From Bacteroidales bacterium (lineage in GTDB: Bacteria > Bacteroidota > Bacteroidia > Bacteroidales > UBA3824), in the NCBI GenBank assembly GCA_017530465.1, contig JAFXMJ010000483.1:1-7629 (forward strand): 7,629 bases of DNA, written 5' to 3'. The position numbers and the translations under genes were made by a program. The notes below the pieces were generated by a model. That model was not told where the DNA came from and did not search any database. It worked only from the letters and a program-made list of their open reading frames with translations. This document shows, piece by piece, positions 1 to 5,610 of this stretch. Every line of letters starts with the position of its first letter. Within the stretch, counting starts at the first letter, position 1.

Positions 1-932
1 CTTTGAAAACCGACCCAGAACTCGATGTAAACCTTTTGGCGAAACAGACACCGGGATTCTCAGGAGCCGACATTGCCAACGTGTGCAACGAGGCAGCACT
101 CATTGCAGCCCGCAACAACCGCGAAACCGTTGGCCGTCAAGACTTTTTAGACGCCGTTGACCGCATAATCGGCGGTCTCGAAAAGAAAAACAAGATAATC
201 ACCGAGACCGAGAAGCGCACCATAGCCTATCACGAGGCGGGACACGCCACGGTAAGCTGGCTCCTCGAAAACGCTCAGCCGCTCATCAAGGTGACTATCG
301 TACCGCGTGGCAAGGCTCTCGGCGCGGCGTGGTATCTGCCGGAGGAACGCCAGATTACCACCAAGGAGCAGATGATAGACGAGATGTGCTCCCTCGTAGG
401 CGGACGTGCAAGCGAGGAAATCAATTTTGGCAAGATTTCGACGGGCGCACTCAACGACCTCGAACGTGTCACCAAATACGCATACGCAATGGTGACGTAT
501 TACGGTATGAGCGAGAAACTGGGCAACATCAGCTTCTTCAACTCTTCGCAGGACGACTACAACTTCCAGAAGCCGTACAGCGAAAAGACCGCCGAACTCA
601 TTGACAACGAGGCAAAAGCGTTGCTCGACCAAGTGTATGAGCGCACCAAGCAGATTATCATCGACAACAAGGAAAAACTCTCGCAACTTGCCGAACTTCT
701 CCTTGAACGCGAGGTAATCTTCACAGAGGACGTGGAAAACATATTTGGCAAACGCAAATTTGCCAACAAGGAGCAAGAAGAGGCTTTGTACGCCACGAGG
801 CCGCAATCGCTATCACAGACTCCCCCGCCCTACAACCCTCAGCCGAAGGAAGGCGCAGAGCAGGGCAGCGAGGAAAAACCTGCCGACAGCAATACAACTC
901 CAACAACGGAAGACACAAAAAAAACGGAATAA
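1..932 (+). CDS. ftsH: ATP-dependent zinc metalloprotease FtsH, C-terminal part (5' end outside window)
   Basis: FtsH is a membrane-anchored hexameric AAA+ protease that extracts and degrades membrane and soluble proteins. Only about 309 C-terminal residues are present. The membrane segments, Walker A/B and second region of homology lie upstream of the window. Visible are the end of the AAA+ lid (PGFSGADIANVCNEAAL, residues 17-33) and the M41 peptidase domain. Its zinc site is HEAGH at residues 77-81 (bases 231-245), with the likely third ligand Asp152 in TGALNDLERVT. The peptidase core ends with the EDVENIFGKR motif near residue 251. A ~55-residue tail rich in Pro, Glu, Gln, Ser and Thr follows and looks disordered. 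The TTG at base 3 is an internal Leu codon, not a start, because conserved FtsH sequence already begins there. The next gene starts 21 bases downstream, so they are probably co-transcribed. Identification is secure. Confidence 0.97.
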   Translation, partial: LKTDPELDVNLLAKQTPGFSGADIANVCNEAALIAARNNRETVGRQDFLDAVDRIIGGLEKKNKIITETEKRTIAYHEAGHATVSWLLENAQPLIKVTIVPRGKALGAAWYLPEERQITTKEQMIDEMCSLVGGRASEEINFGKISTGALNDLERVTKYAYAMVTYYGMSEKLGNISFFNSSQDDYNFQKPYSEKTAELIDNEAKALLDQVYERTKQIIIDNKEKLSQLAELLLEREVIFTEDVENIFGKRKFANKEQEEALYATRPQSLSQTPPPYNPQPKEGAEQGSEEKPADSNTTPTTEDTKKTE

Positions 933-953
933 CTAACCAAAAATCCAAAGACT

Positions 954-1907
954 ATGGAAGAATGGATAAAAATATACTCCTTCGATTCGCAGTATCAGGC
1001 TGAAATGTCGAAGGACATCCTCGAACAGAACGACGTCAAGGCGGTGATTATCAACGCCAAAGACAGCCTGTTTCTCTTGGGTGAATACGAACTCTACGTC
1101 CACAATAGCGACGAGAAGAAGGCAATCTCCATCATCAACGAGTTTAAGGGATTGACCAAGGTGGACTCCTTCATTATGCGCGGCCCTATCGAAAGGCTCA
1201 AAGACGAACTCGAAGCCAACGACATCACCGCCGTAATCAAGGTATGCCGCAACCCTCGCTATGTGCTTGACAATTACGAACTTTACGTTGCCAACGAGGA
1301 CGTGCAGCGTGTAATCCCCTTCATCACCGGCGAGCAGCTCAAAGGTTGGAGCAAGGCAAAGGCCTGCACCAAAACCACACAGACGAGGTTTAGGATTGAA
1401 ATCCTCAACCATTACCACATCCCGAGCATCGTCATCAAGAAGCGCGACGCCAAGTTTATGAAGACCGAACTAAACATCTACGTCAAGGACGAAGACTTGA
1501 CTCAGGCCACCGAGGTGCTGAGCGAGCTCAAAGGCTGGGCAAAGGTGCACACCGTGCAGACTCCCGATATGGCTGAGCTTATCGAGAAGCAGCTCGGCAA
1601 GGAAGGCGTCAAGGCCATCATCGAACGCCAGCAAGACAATTATGTAATATACGTGGAAGGGCCCAACTGCGAAAACGCCAAGACCATCATCTCGCAGCAA
1701 AAGTCGTGGAAACTTCTCGCCACCTACACCGACAACATCGAGGCGCAATACGCCGCCGGCCTGCTCGAAAATTCGGGCATAGAAACCGTCACCGTATTCC
1801 GCGACGACATCCGCCTGATGGTGGACATCGACCTGTACGTGGAGGAGTTCCAGCTCGACAAGGCCGCAGAAATCCTCAAAACAATTTTGACTGCTGATAA
1901 TGAGTAA
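954..1907 (+). CDS. Five-module DUF2007-like (putative signal-transducing) repeat protein
   Basis: 317 residues, no signal peptide and no membrane segment, so probably cytoplasmic. I read the whole protein as five divergent copies of a ~57-66 residue module: residues 4-66, 67-131, 132-194, 195-251 and 252-317. Each copy has an aromatic/basic opening strand, then a helix of the type 'ae.lk..Le..gI.avi', a variable loop, a strand ending in [EDNV][LI]YV, and a helix 'A..ii.e.kg'. The YV motifs fall at residues 46-49, 109-112, 174-177, 231-234 and 293-296. This pattern resembles DUF2007 (PF09413), usually a single ~70-residue domain; I recall its fold as ferredoxin/GlnB-like. The family has no settled function. 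The gene lies 21 bases after ftsH and its last 8 bases overlap the cdsA start, which suggests translational coupling. The ATG at 954 follows an A-rich leader without a Shine-Dalgarno sequence. Assignment to DUF2007 is inference from pattern; the internal repetition is directly visible. Confidence 0.8.
   Translation: MEEWIKIYSFDSQYQAEMSKDILEQNDVKAVIINAKDSLFLLGEYELYVHNSDEKKAISIINEFKGLTKVDSFIMRGPIERLKDELEANDITAVIKVCRNPRYVLDNYELYVANEDVQRVIPFITGEQLKGWSKAKACTKTTQTRFRIEILNHYHIPSIVIKKRDAKFMKTELNIYVKDEDLTQATEVLSELKGWAKVHTVQTPDMAELIEKQLGKEGVKAIIERQQDNYVIYVEGPNCENAKTIISQQKSWKLLATYTDNIEAQYAAGLLENSGIETVTVFRDDIRLMVDIDLYVEEFQLDKAAEILKTILTADNE
963..1904 (+). repeat. Five tandem protein modules (coding repeat)
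   Basis: Approximate module boundaries in bases are 963-1151, 1152-1346, 1347-1535, 1536-1706 and 1707-1904. Modules 1 to 3 end in KG, and modules 3, 4 and 5 open with W-[SAK]-[KL]. Module 4 is the shortest because the loop before its IYV strand lacks about 6 residues. The repeats are clear at protein level but not as DNA repeats, so the duplications are old. Confidence 0.75.
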
Positions 1908-2727
1908 ATTACTGCCACGAATCATCACAGGCTTAGTATTCTTGGGTCTCGTGATTGTTTCCGTAAGCATCAATCCGTGGATATTCGCCGCTCTGTTCGG
2001 ATTCTTTACGGTAATTGGCATCATCGAATTTTACAAAATGAGCGGAATGTTGGGCTTCACACCGCAGAAGGTGACGGGCATCGTGATTGGTGTCCTTACA
2101 TTCATCGTGCTGTTTTTATTAGCAATGAAAATCCTTCCGCCGGTGATGGTGTTCCTATTGCCGGTGCTGATGCTCTCCATTCCCATCATCGAGCTGTTCC
2201 GCCAAAAGCCGACCCCGACCTCCGACTGGGCGCAGACCCTCTTTGCGCCGGTATATATCGCCCTGCCGTTTGGCGTGATGGCAAATATGCTCTTCCTGCC
2301 TGAAAGTCACGAATTTTCGCCCAAGATAATCCTGAGCTTCTTTGCATTCGTATGGATTTCCGATACGGGCGCGTTTTGCGTTGGCTCGCTCATCGGCAAG
2401 CACAAGCTGATACCCAAAATCTCGCCCAAAAAGACCATCGAGGGCTTGCTCGGCGGCATCGCGTTCACATTGCTTGCATCGATACCCGTGTGCCATTACG
2501 TAGGAGTGTTCACGCAGTCCCAATGGCTGATTATCAGCCTCGTGACCGTAATATTCGCCACATTCGGCGACCTCGTGGAATCTATGGTGAAGCGCAACGC
2601 CGGAGTCAAGGATTCGGGCAAGATGCTCCCCGGACACGGCGGAGTTTTGGACAGGTTCGACAGCACACTGCTCGCCGTGCCGCCGGTATGGCTTACAATT
2701 GTATTGATTACACACAAGTTAATATAG
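1900..2727 (+). CDS. cdsA: Phosphatidate cytidylyltransferase (CDP-diacylglycerol synthase)
   Basis: CdsA converts phosphatidic acid and CTP to CDP-diacylglycerol and pyrophosphate, the branch-point precursor of all phospholipids, and is an integral inner-membrane enzyme. The 275-residue protein has the usual family length and about eight hydrophobic segments. Its C-terminal family signature is complete at residues 228-254: S-x-V-K-R, then K237-D238, then P-G-H-G-G-V-L-D-R-F-D. The upstream conserved blocks DTGAF (155-159), SPKKTIEG (175-182) and GDLVES (223-228) are present, including the acidic residues that bind divalent metal in this family. The ATG at 1900 lies inside the end of the preceding gene (8-base overlap, ATGAGTAA), so it probably depends on translation of that gene. 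psd follows 10 bases after the stop. Function is secure; coupling is inferred from the overlap. Confidence 0.96.
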   Translation: MSKLLPRIITGLVFLGLVIVSVSINPWIFAALFGFFTVIGIIEFYKMSGMLGFTPQKVTGIVIGVLTFIVLFLLAMKILPPVMVFLLPVLMLSIPIIELFRQKPTPTSDWAQTLFAPVYIALPFGVMANMLFLPESHEFSPKIILSFFAFVWISDTGAFCVGSLIGKHKLIPKISPKKTIEGLLGGIAFTLLASIPVCHYVGVFTQSQWLIISLVTVIFATFGDLVESMVKRNAGVKDSGKMLPGHGGVLDRFDSTLLAVPPVWLTIVLITHKLI

Positions 2728-2737
2728 GCTTACAATT

Positions 2738-3400
2738 ATGATACACAAGGAAGGATACGCGACCATTGCGATAGTAGTAATATTCGCAGCGGTAGTCAAC
2801 ATTTTGGCAGTGAAATTCCTGAGCGACTACGTGTGGCTCGAATTGCTGTTGCAGCTTGGCTCGCTGTTTTTGGTGTTTTTGGTGTTGCAGTTTTTCAGGA
2901 ATCCTAAGCGCAACATCGTCGAAAACGAATACGTGGTGCTCTCGCCCGCCGACGGCAAGGTAGTGGCAATAGAGGAAACCGAAGAACCCGAATATTTCAA
3001 GGACAAGCGTATTCAGGTCTCAATATTTATGTCGGTATGGGATGTACACGCCAACCGCTGGCCTATCGCCGGCAAGGTGACGTACTTCCAGCACCACCAG
3101 GGCAAATACTTGATGGCTGCCCACCCGAAATCTTCCACCCTCAACGAGCGCACCACCATCGCCCTGCGCACCGAAAAAGGATTTGAGATGATGTTTCGCC
3201 AGATAGCCGGCATTATGGCTCGCCGCATCGTTGCGCCAGTCAAGGAAGGCGACCGTGCAAAACAAGGCAAGCAGTTTGGCTTCATCAAATTTGGCTCGCG
3301 TGTGGATATGTTTTTCCCTCTCGGCACCAAGATTTGCGTCAATATAGGCGACAAGGTGAAGGGCGGTCTCGACATCATCGCCGACGTACCCAAACAATAG
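2738..3400 (+). CDS. psd: Phosphatidylserine decarboxylase proenzyme, short form
   Basis: Psd decarboxylates phosphatidylserine to phosphatidylethanolamine using a pyruvoyl group made by self-cleavage. The 220-residue length fits the short bacterial/archaeal class rather than the ~300-residue E. coli type. Two N-terminal hydrophobic helices (about residues 8-28 and 31-53) anchor it in the membrane. The catalytic region shows SPADGKV (69-75, with Asp72), VHANR (103-107, with His104) and HPKSSTLNERTT (129-140). The cleavage site is Gly186-Ser187 in KFGSRVD, so Ser187 (codon 3296-3298) would become the pyruvoyl group and yield a small C-terminal alpha chain of ~34 residues. In the short class the site is GS within FGSR rather than LGST. 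It is the last gene of the ftsH-cdsA operon. The PssA needed to supply phosphatidylserine is not in this window. Confidence 0.95.
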   Translation: MIHKEGYATIAIVVIFAAVVNILAVKFLSDYVWLELLLQLGSLFLVFLVLQFFRNPKRNIVENEYVVLSPADGKVVAIEETEEPEYFKDKRIQVSIFMSVWDVHANRWPIAGKVTYFQHHQGKYLMAAHPKSSTLNERTTIALRTEKGFEMMFRQIAGIMARRIVAPVKEGDRAKQGKQFGFIKFGSRVDMFFPLGTKICVNIGDKVKGGLDIIADVPKQ

Positions 3401-3408
3401 GGCATCCC

Positions 3409-4035
3409 CTACTCCACCCTGCCCAACTCATTGAGAATAATTGCATCACCCGGCTCAAACACTCGCTGTGTTCCGTCGGGTTTTTGCATTACACGGCGTC
3501 GCGACACCACAGCCGACCTCAGCCGTCCATACATATCAAATTCTACAATATGCCCCGCCGCCACCGAGAATCGGAAACCATCTCTCGTGGTGAACCTAAA
3601 ACCATCTGACGGCACTATCTGACTGACGACGCCATTTGGATAAAAACTCACCTCCGTATATGGCATCGACGCCACAATCTGCTCCTGCACCTCCACCTCG
3701 ACGCTCACCGCCGGAGTGCCAGACACAAGGAGTCCGCGCTCGTCAAAGGACACCTGATAGCCCCGCGAAAACTCACGGAACCTATTGTCGGCGCACAGGA
3801 TCAGCGTGTTGATGCCCAGCATACCCGAGACCACGCGCCCGTGCTCGTCCCATACCACAGGCTCCTTGCTCGAAAACAATATCAGCTGCCCGCACGTCCA
3901 CAGGTCGGTGTCGTGCATAATAGAATCCACCCGCTGCCGTGGACGTGCGCGGTCGGTATCTGCGTGCTGAGCGGCCGCCGTAAGTCCAGCCGCCGTCAAC
4001 CACATTATAATGAATATCTTAACCCAATTGCTCAT
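3409..4035 (-). CDS. Exported protein with five 35-residue MORN/YwqK-like repeats, unknown function
   Basis: 208 residues when started at ATG 4035. The N-terminus is a good signal peptide: basic residue early, hydrophobic stretch VKIFIIMWLTAAGLTAAA, likely cleavage before Gln23. There is no lipobox cysteine, so a soluble periplasmic or surface protein is expected. The mature part is a run of five beta-rich repeats with a 34-35 residue period, ending exactly at the C-terminus, in the style of F-[DY]-x-x-G-x-[VL]-x-S. I do not recognise a named family. The closest resemblance is to YwqK/MORN-2-type repeat proteins, which is inference. An in-frame ATG at 4056 would add seven residues, but it sits at or before the expected transcription start and would spoil the signal peptide, so I prefer 4035. 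The gene converges on psd (8 bases between stops) and diverges from era. Confidence 0.72.
   Translation of the reverse strand: MSNWVKIFIIMWLTAAGLTAAAQHADTDRARPRQRVDSIMHDTDLWTCGQLILFSSKEPVVWDEHGRVVSGMLGINTLILCADNRFREFSRGYQVSFDERGLLVSGTPAVSVEVEVQEQIVASMPYTEVSFYPNGVVSQIVPSDGFRFTTRDGFRFSVAAGHIVEFDMYGRLRSAVVSRRRVMQKPDGTQRVFEPGDAIILNELGRVE
3412..3855 (-). repeat. Five ~35-residue coding repeats
   Basis: In the exported minus-strand protein (numbered from the start at base 4035) a motif of the form h-x-[FWL]-x-x-x-G-[RLV]-[VL]-x-S recurs five times. The copies are VWDEHGRVVSG, VSFDERGLLVSG, VSFYPNGVVSQ, VEFDMYGRLRSA and the C-terminal ILNELGRVE. The central glycines are residues 66, 101, 135, 170 and 205, giving spacings of 35, 34, 35 and 35. 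The pattern recalls YwqK/MORN-2-like beta-hairpin repeats (F-x-x-N-G-x-[VL]-x-S), although those usually have a shorter period. Confidence 0.7.
3448..3485 (+). terminator. Candidate intrinsic terminator for the psd operon, inside the convergent gene
   Basis: About 48 bases after the psd stop, ACCCG (3448-3452) pairs with CGGGT (3477-3481). Inside it AACAC (3458-3462) pairs with GTGTT (3468-3472) around a 5-base loop, and a T-run through 3485 follows. The internal loop (5 and 4 bases) makes it weaker than the terminator at 7162. No other terminator-like structure was found between psd and era. It lies wholly within the 3' coding region of the minus-strand gene. Confidence 0.35.
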
Positions 4036-4058
4036 AATACCCCGATACAAAAACACAG

Positions 4059-4066
4059 CAAAATTA
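4059..4066 (-). promoter_or_regulatory. Bacteroidota -7 promoter element (TAATTTTG) for the minus-strand gene
   Basis: The minus strand reads TAATTTTG, an exact match to TAnnTTTG, 23 bases before the ATG at 4035. No convincing -33 TTTG lies at the expected distance. Its position would start transcription near 4052, which supports 4035 over 4056 as the start codon. Confidence 0.4.
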
Positions 4067-4100
4067 AGAAATAAATAAAAAAAATGTCGGGAATTTATAT

Positions 4101-4108
4101 TATATTTG
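4101..4108 (+). promoter_or_regulatory. era: Bacteroidota -7 promoter element (TATATTTG) for era
   Basis: TATATTTG matches TAnnTTTG exactly and is followed by CA, as is common in Bacteroidales promoters. It ends 24 bases before the era ATG, giving an expected leader of about 15-20 bases with no Shine-Dalgarno sequence. The surrounding spacer (4036-4132) is strongly AT-rich. The upstream -33 element is poor; only ATGTCG near 4084 is offered, at short spacing. Confidence 0.55.
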
Positions 4109-4132
4109 CAACGAATTTAATAAAGAAACGAA

Positions 4133-5014
4133 ATGGCCTTCAAATCAGGTTTTGTAAACATAGTGGGCAACCCCAACGTCGGCAAATCGACACTGATGAA
4201 CATCCTCGTCGGTGAGCGGCTCTCCATCATCACGGCAAAGAGCCAGACCACGCGGCACAGGATTATGGGCGTTGTGACCACCGACGACTACCAAATAGTA
4301 TATAGCGACACCCCGGGCGTCCTCAAACCGATATACAAGCTCCAAGAGAGTATGCTCAAATACTCCGAATCGGCGTTGGAAGATGCCGACGTGATTCTCT
4401 ATATCACCGACGTATTGGAGACAAGAACCAAAAATATGTTCTTCCTCGATATGGTGAAGCGGCTCACGTGCCCAATTATCTTGATTATCAACAAGATAGA
4501 CCTCTCCACGCAAGAGAAAGTCGATGAGATGATAGCCGAATGGAAAAACCTGATTCCCACGGCTGAGATATACCCCGTGTCGGCGATGCACAAGTTCAAT
4601 ACGGAGAAGATAATGGACAGGATAGTGTCGCTGCTGCCCGAAAATCCGCCTTACTTCGAGAAAGACCGCCTGACCGACAAGCCGGAGAGATTTTTCGTAT
4701 CGGAGATAATCCGTGAAAACATCCTCACCCTCTACGACAAGGAAATCCCGTATTCCGTTGAAGTTCAGGTAGAAACCTTCAAGGAAGAGGAAGACATCAT
4801 CCGCATTGGGTCTGTAATCAACGTAATCCGCGATTCGCAAAAAGGCATCATCATCGGCAAGGGTGGCGCAGCCCTCAAAAAACTCGGCTCGATGGCGCGG
4901 AAGGAGATTGAGGCTTTCTTCGGCAAAAAAATCTTCCTCCAAATCTTCGTCAAAGTCTGCAAAGACTGGCGCGACAATACCGGACGTCTCCGTGGATTTG
5001 GCTACGAAGTATAA
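4133..5014 (+). CDS. era: GTPase Era (16S rRNA maturation / 30S assembly)
   Basis: Era is an essential GTPase that binds the 3' end of 16S rRNA and acts as a checkpoint in small-subunit assembly. The 293-residue protein has the usual length. The GTPase domain carries G1 GNPNVGKS (12-19), the G2 threonine region SQTTRHR (37-43), G3 DTPG (59-62), G4 NKID (120-123) and G5 SA (150-151). A C-terminal KH domain (about 195-290) has its GxxG loop at GKGG (242-245) and the typical Era ending with DWR and GYEV. All GTP-binding motifs are intact. Transcription probably starts at the TATATTTG site 24 bases upstream of the gene. A small exported-protein gene follows after 41 bases with no terminator between, so they are likely co-transcribed. 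Confidence 0.97.
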   Translation: MAFKSGFVNIVGNPNVGKSTLMNILVGERLSIITAKSQTTRHRIMGVVTTDDYQIVYSDTPGVLKPIYKLQESMLKYSESALEDADVILYITDVLETRTKNMFFLDMVKRLTCPIILIINKIDLSTQEKVDEMIAEWKNLIPTAEIYPVSAMHKFNTEKIMDRIVSLLPENPPYFEKDRLTDKPERFFVSEIIRENILTLYDKEIPYSVEVQVETFKEEEDIIRIGSVINVIRDSQKGIIIGKGGAALKKLGSMARKEIEAFFGKKIFLQIFVKVCKDWRDNTGRLRGFGYEV

Positions 5015-5055
5015 TTATTGACAATACACCCAAAACAACTAAACCACAAGACATT

Positions 5056-5529
5056 ATGAAAAAAATATTGACAATAATAGCGGCTACCGCAATATCCACG
5101 GCGGCGATGGCGCAGACGCCCGAGGAAGTGACCTCGTGGGACGTACTCGCCAACGGCAAGGAGTACACAGTGATAGGCCCCGGCATTTGGAGCGAGGATG
5201 ATGGCGCGTATTTGTTTCAAGAAGTTGACTACGAGCAGACATTCTCCCTCAACGAAGAAGCCGAACAGCTCACCATAGCCCAAATACGCGAACTCCGCAG
5301 CGGCAACGCCACCGACGACGAAGTCAACACCCAGATACAGATACTCCGCACGGTGTCGGTACACGAAGTGGAGACCAACGGCGAGTATCTCGACTACCTC
5401 GGCACCATACGCGGCAAGCACGACATCGGCTTCAAGAGCCTCGAAATAGTCAAATACGGCAACGGCATCGGCCTCCACGACTACAACAAAAACCAGATGT
5501 GGATACTCACGCTGCCGGCAAGGGAATAA
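5056..5529 (+). CDS. Small exported protein of unknown function
   Basis: 157 residues that I cannot assign to a family. The N-terminus is a clear Sec signal peptide (MKKILTIIAATAISTAAMA, predicted cleavage before Gln20). No cysteine follows, so it is not a lipoprotein. The mature ~138 residues are acidic and appear to alternate strands and helices: an early segment around WDVLANGKEYTVIGPGIW, a central helix LTIAQIRELRSG (72-83), and a C-terminal strand-like part ending in MWILTLP. The reading frame is supported by codon usage like its neighbours, a signal peptide in frame and a plausible ATG after an A-rich leader. It sits between era and dnaN, which gives no functional clue. Periplasmic location is inferred. 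Confidence 0.75.
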   Translation: MKKILTIIAATAISTAAMAQTPEEVTSWDVLANGKEYTVIGPGIWSEDDGAYLFQEVDYEQTFSLNEEAEQLTIAQIRELRSGNATDDEVNTQIQILRTVSVHEVETNGEYLDYLGTIRGKHDIGFKSLEIVKYGNGIGLHDYNKNQMWILTLPARE

Positions 5530-5530
5530 G

Positions 5531-5579
5531 TGGACAATTGACAGTTGACAGTTGACAGTTGACAATTAACAATTAACGA
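5531..5579 (+). repeat. Heptamer tandem repeat (TTGACAR family), seven units
   Basis: Seven contiguous 7-base units: TGGACAA, TTGACAG x3, TTGACAA, TTAACAA, TTAACGA. The three central units are identical and the outer ones degrade by one or two bases. The array begins two bases after the stop of the exported-protein gene and ends 31 bases before the dnaN ATG. From memory, similar heptads are scattered in intergenic DNA of Bacteroidota and cyanobacteria; no role is established that I can name. Confidence 0.9.
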
Positions 5580-5610
5580 ATAAAACAAAACAATTATAAA
5601 ATACCAACCA

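Noticed and set aside
3..5. TTG as the start codon of the first gene
   Set aside because: Conserved FtsH sequence already covers this codon, so the gene begins upstream of the window.
147..806. A 219-codon antisense ORF opposite ftsH
   Set aside because: It is the complement of a strongly conserved FtsH reading frame, with no recognisable domain or own regulatory sites. It is a by-product of codon bias.
1470..2024. A 184-codon antisense ORF across the end of the repeat protein and the cdsA start
   Set aside because: It mirrors two real coding frames, and its residue composition is typical of antisense translation.
4036..4056. Upstream ATG (4056) as the start of the minus-strand exported protein
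   Set aside because: It would add MFLYRGI before a normal signal peptide and lies at or upstream of the transcription start expected from the TAATTTTG site.
4036..4132. Small RNA or riboswitch in the spacer before era
   Set aside because: The expected era leader is under 25 bases and the spacer has no GC-rich stems. It is explained as a divergent promoter region.
4145..4942. A 265-codon antisense ORF opposite era
   Set aside because: Era is unambiguous on the + strand with all GTPase motifs. The antisense frame has no motif.
5016..5076. An 11-base direct repeat TATTGACAATA at 5016-5026 and 5066-5076, exactly 50 bases apart
   Set aside because: The second copy is inside the signal-peptide codons of a start where AT-rich sequence is expected. 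Two short copies are compatible with chance, and no insertion lies between them.
5481..5565. Minus-strand ORFs with repeated VNCQLST peptides
   Set aside because: The peptide repetition is only the translation of the heptamer array. The ORFs otherwise lie antisense to dnaN or to the exported-protein gene.
5531..5579. CRISPR-like array before dnaN
   Set aside because: The units are 7 bases with no spacers and no cas genes. It is a simple tandem heptad.
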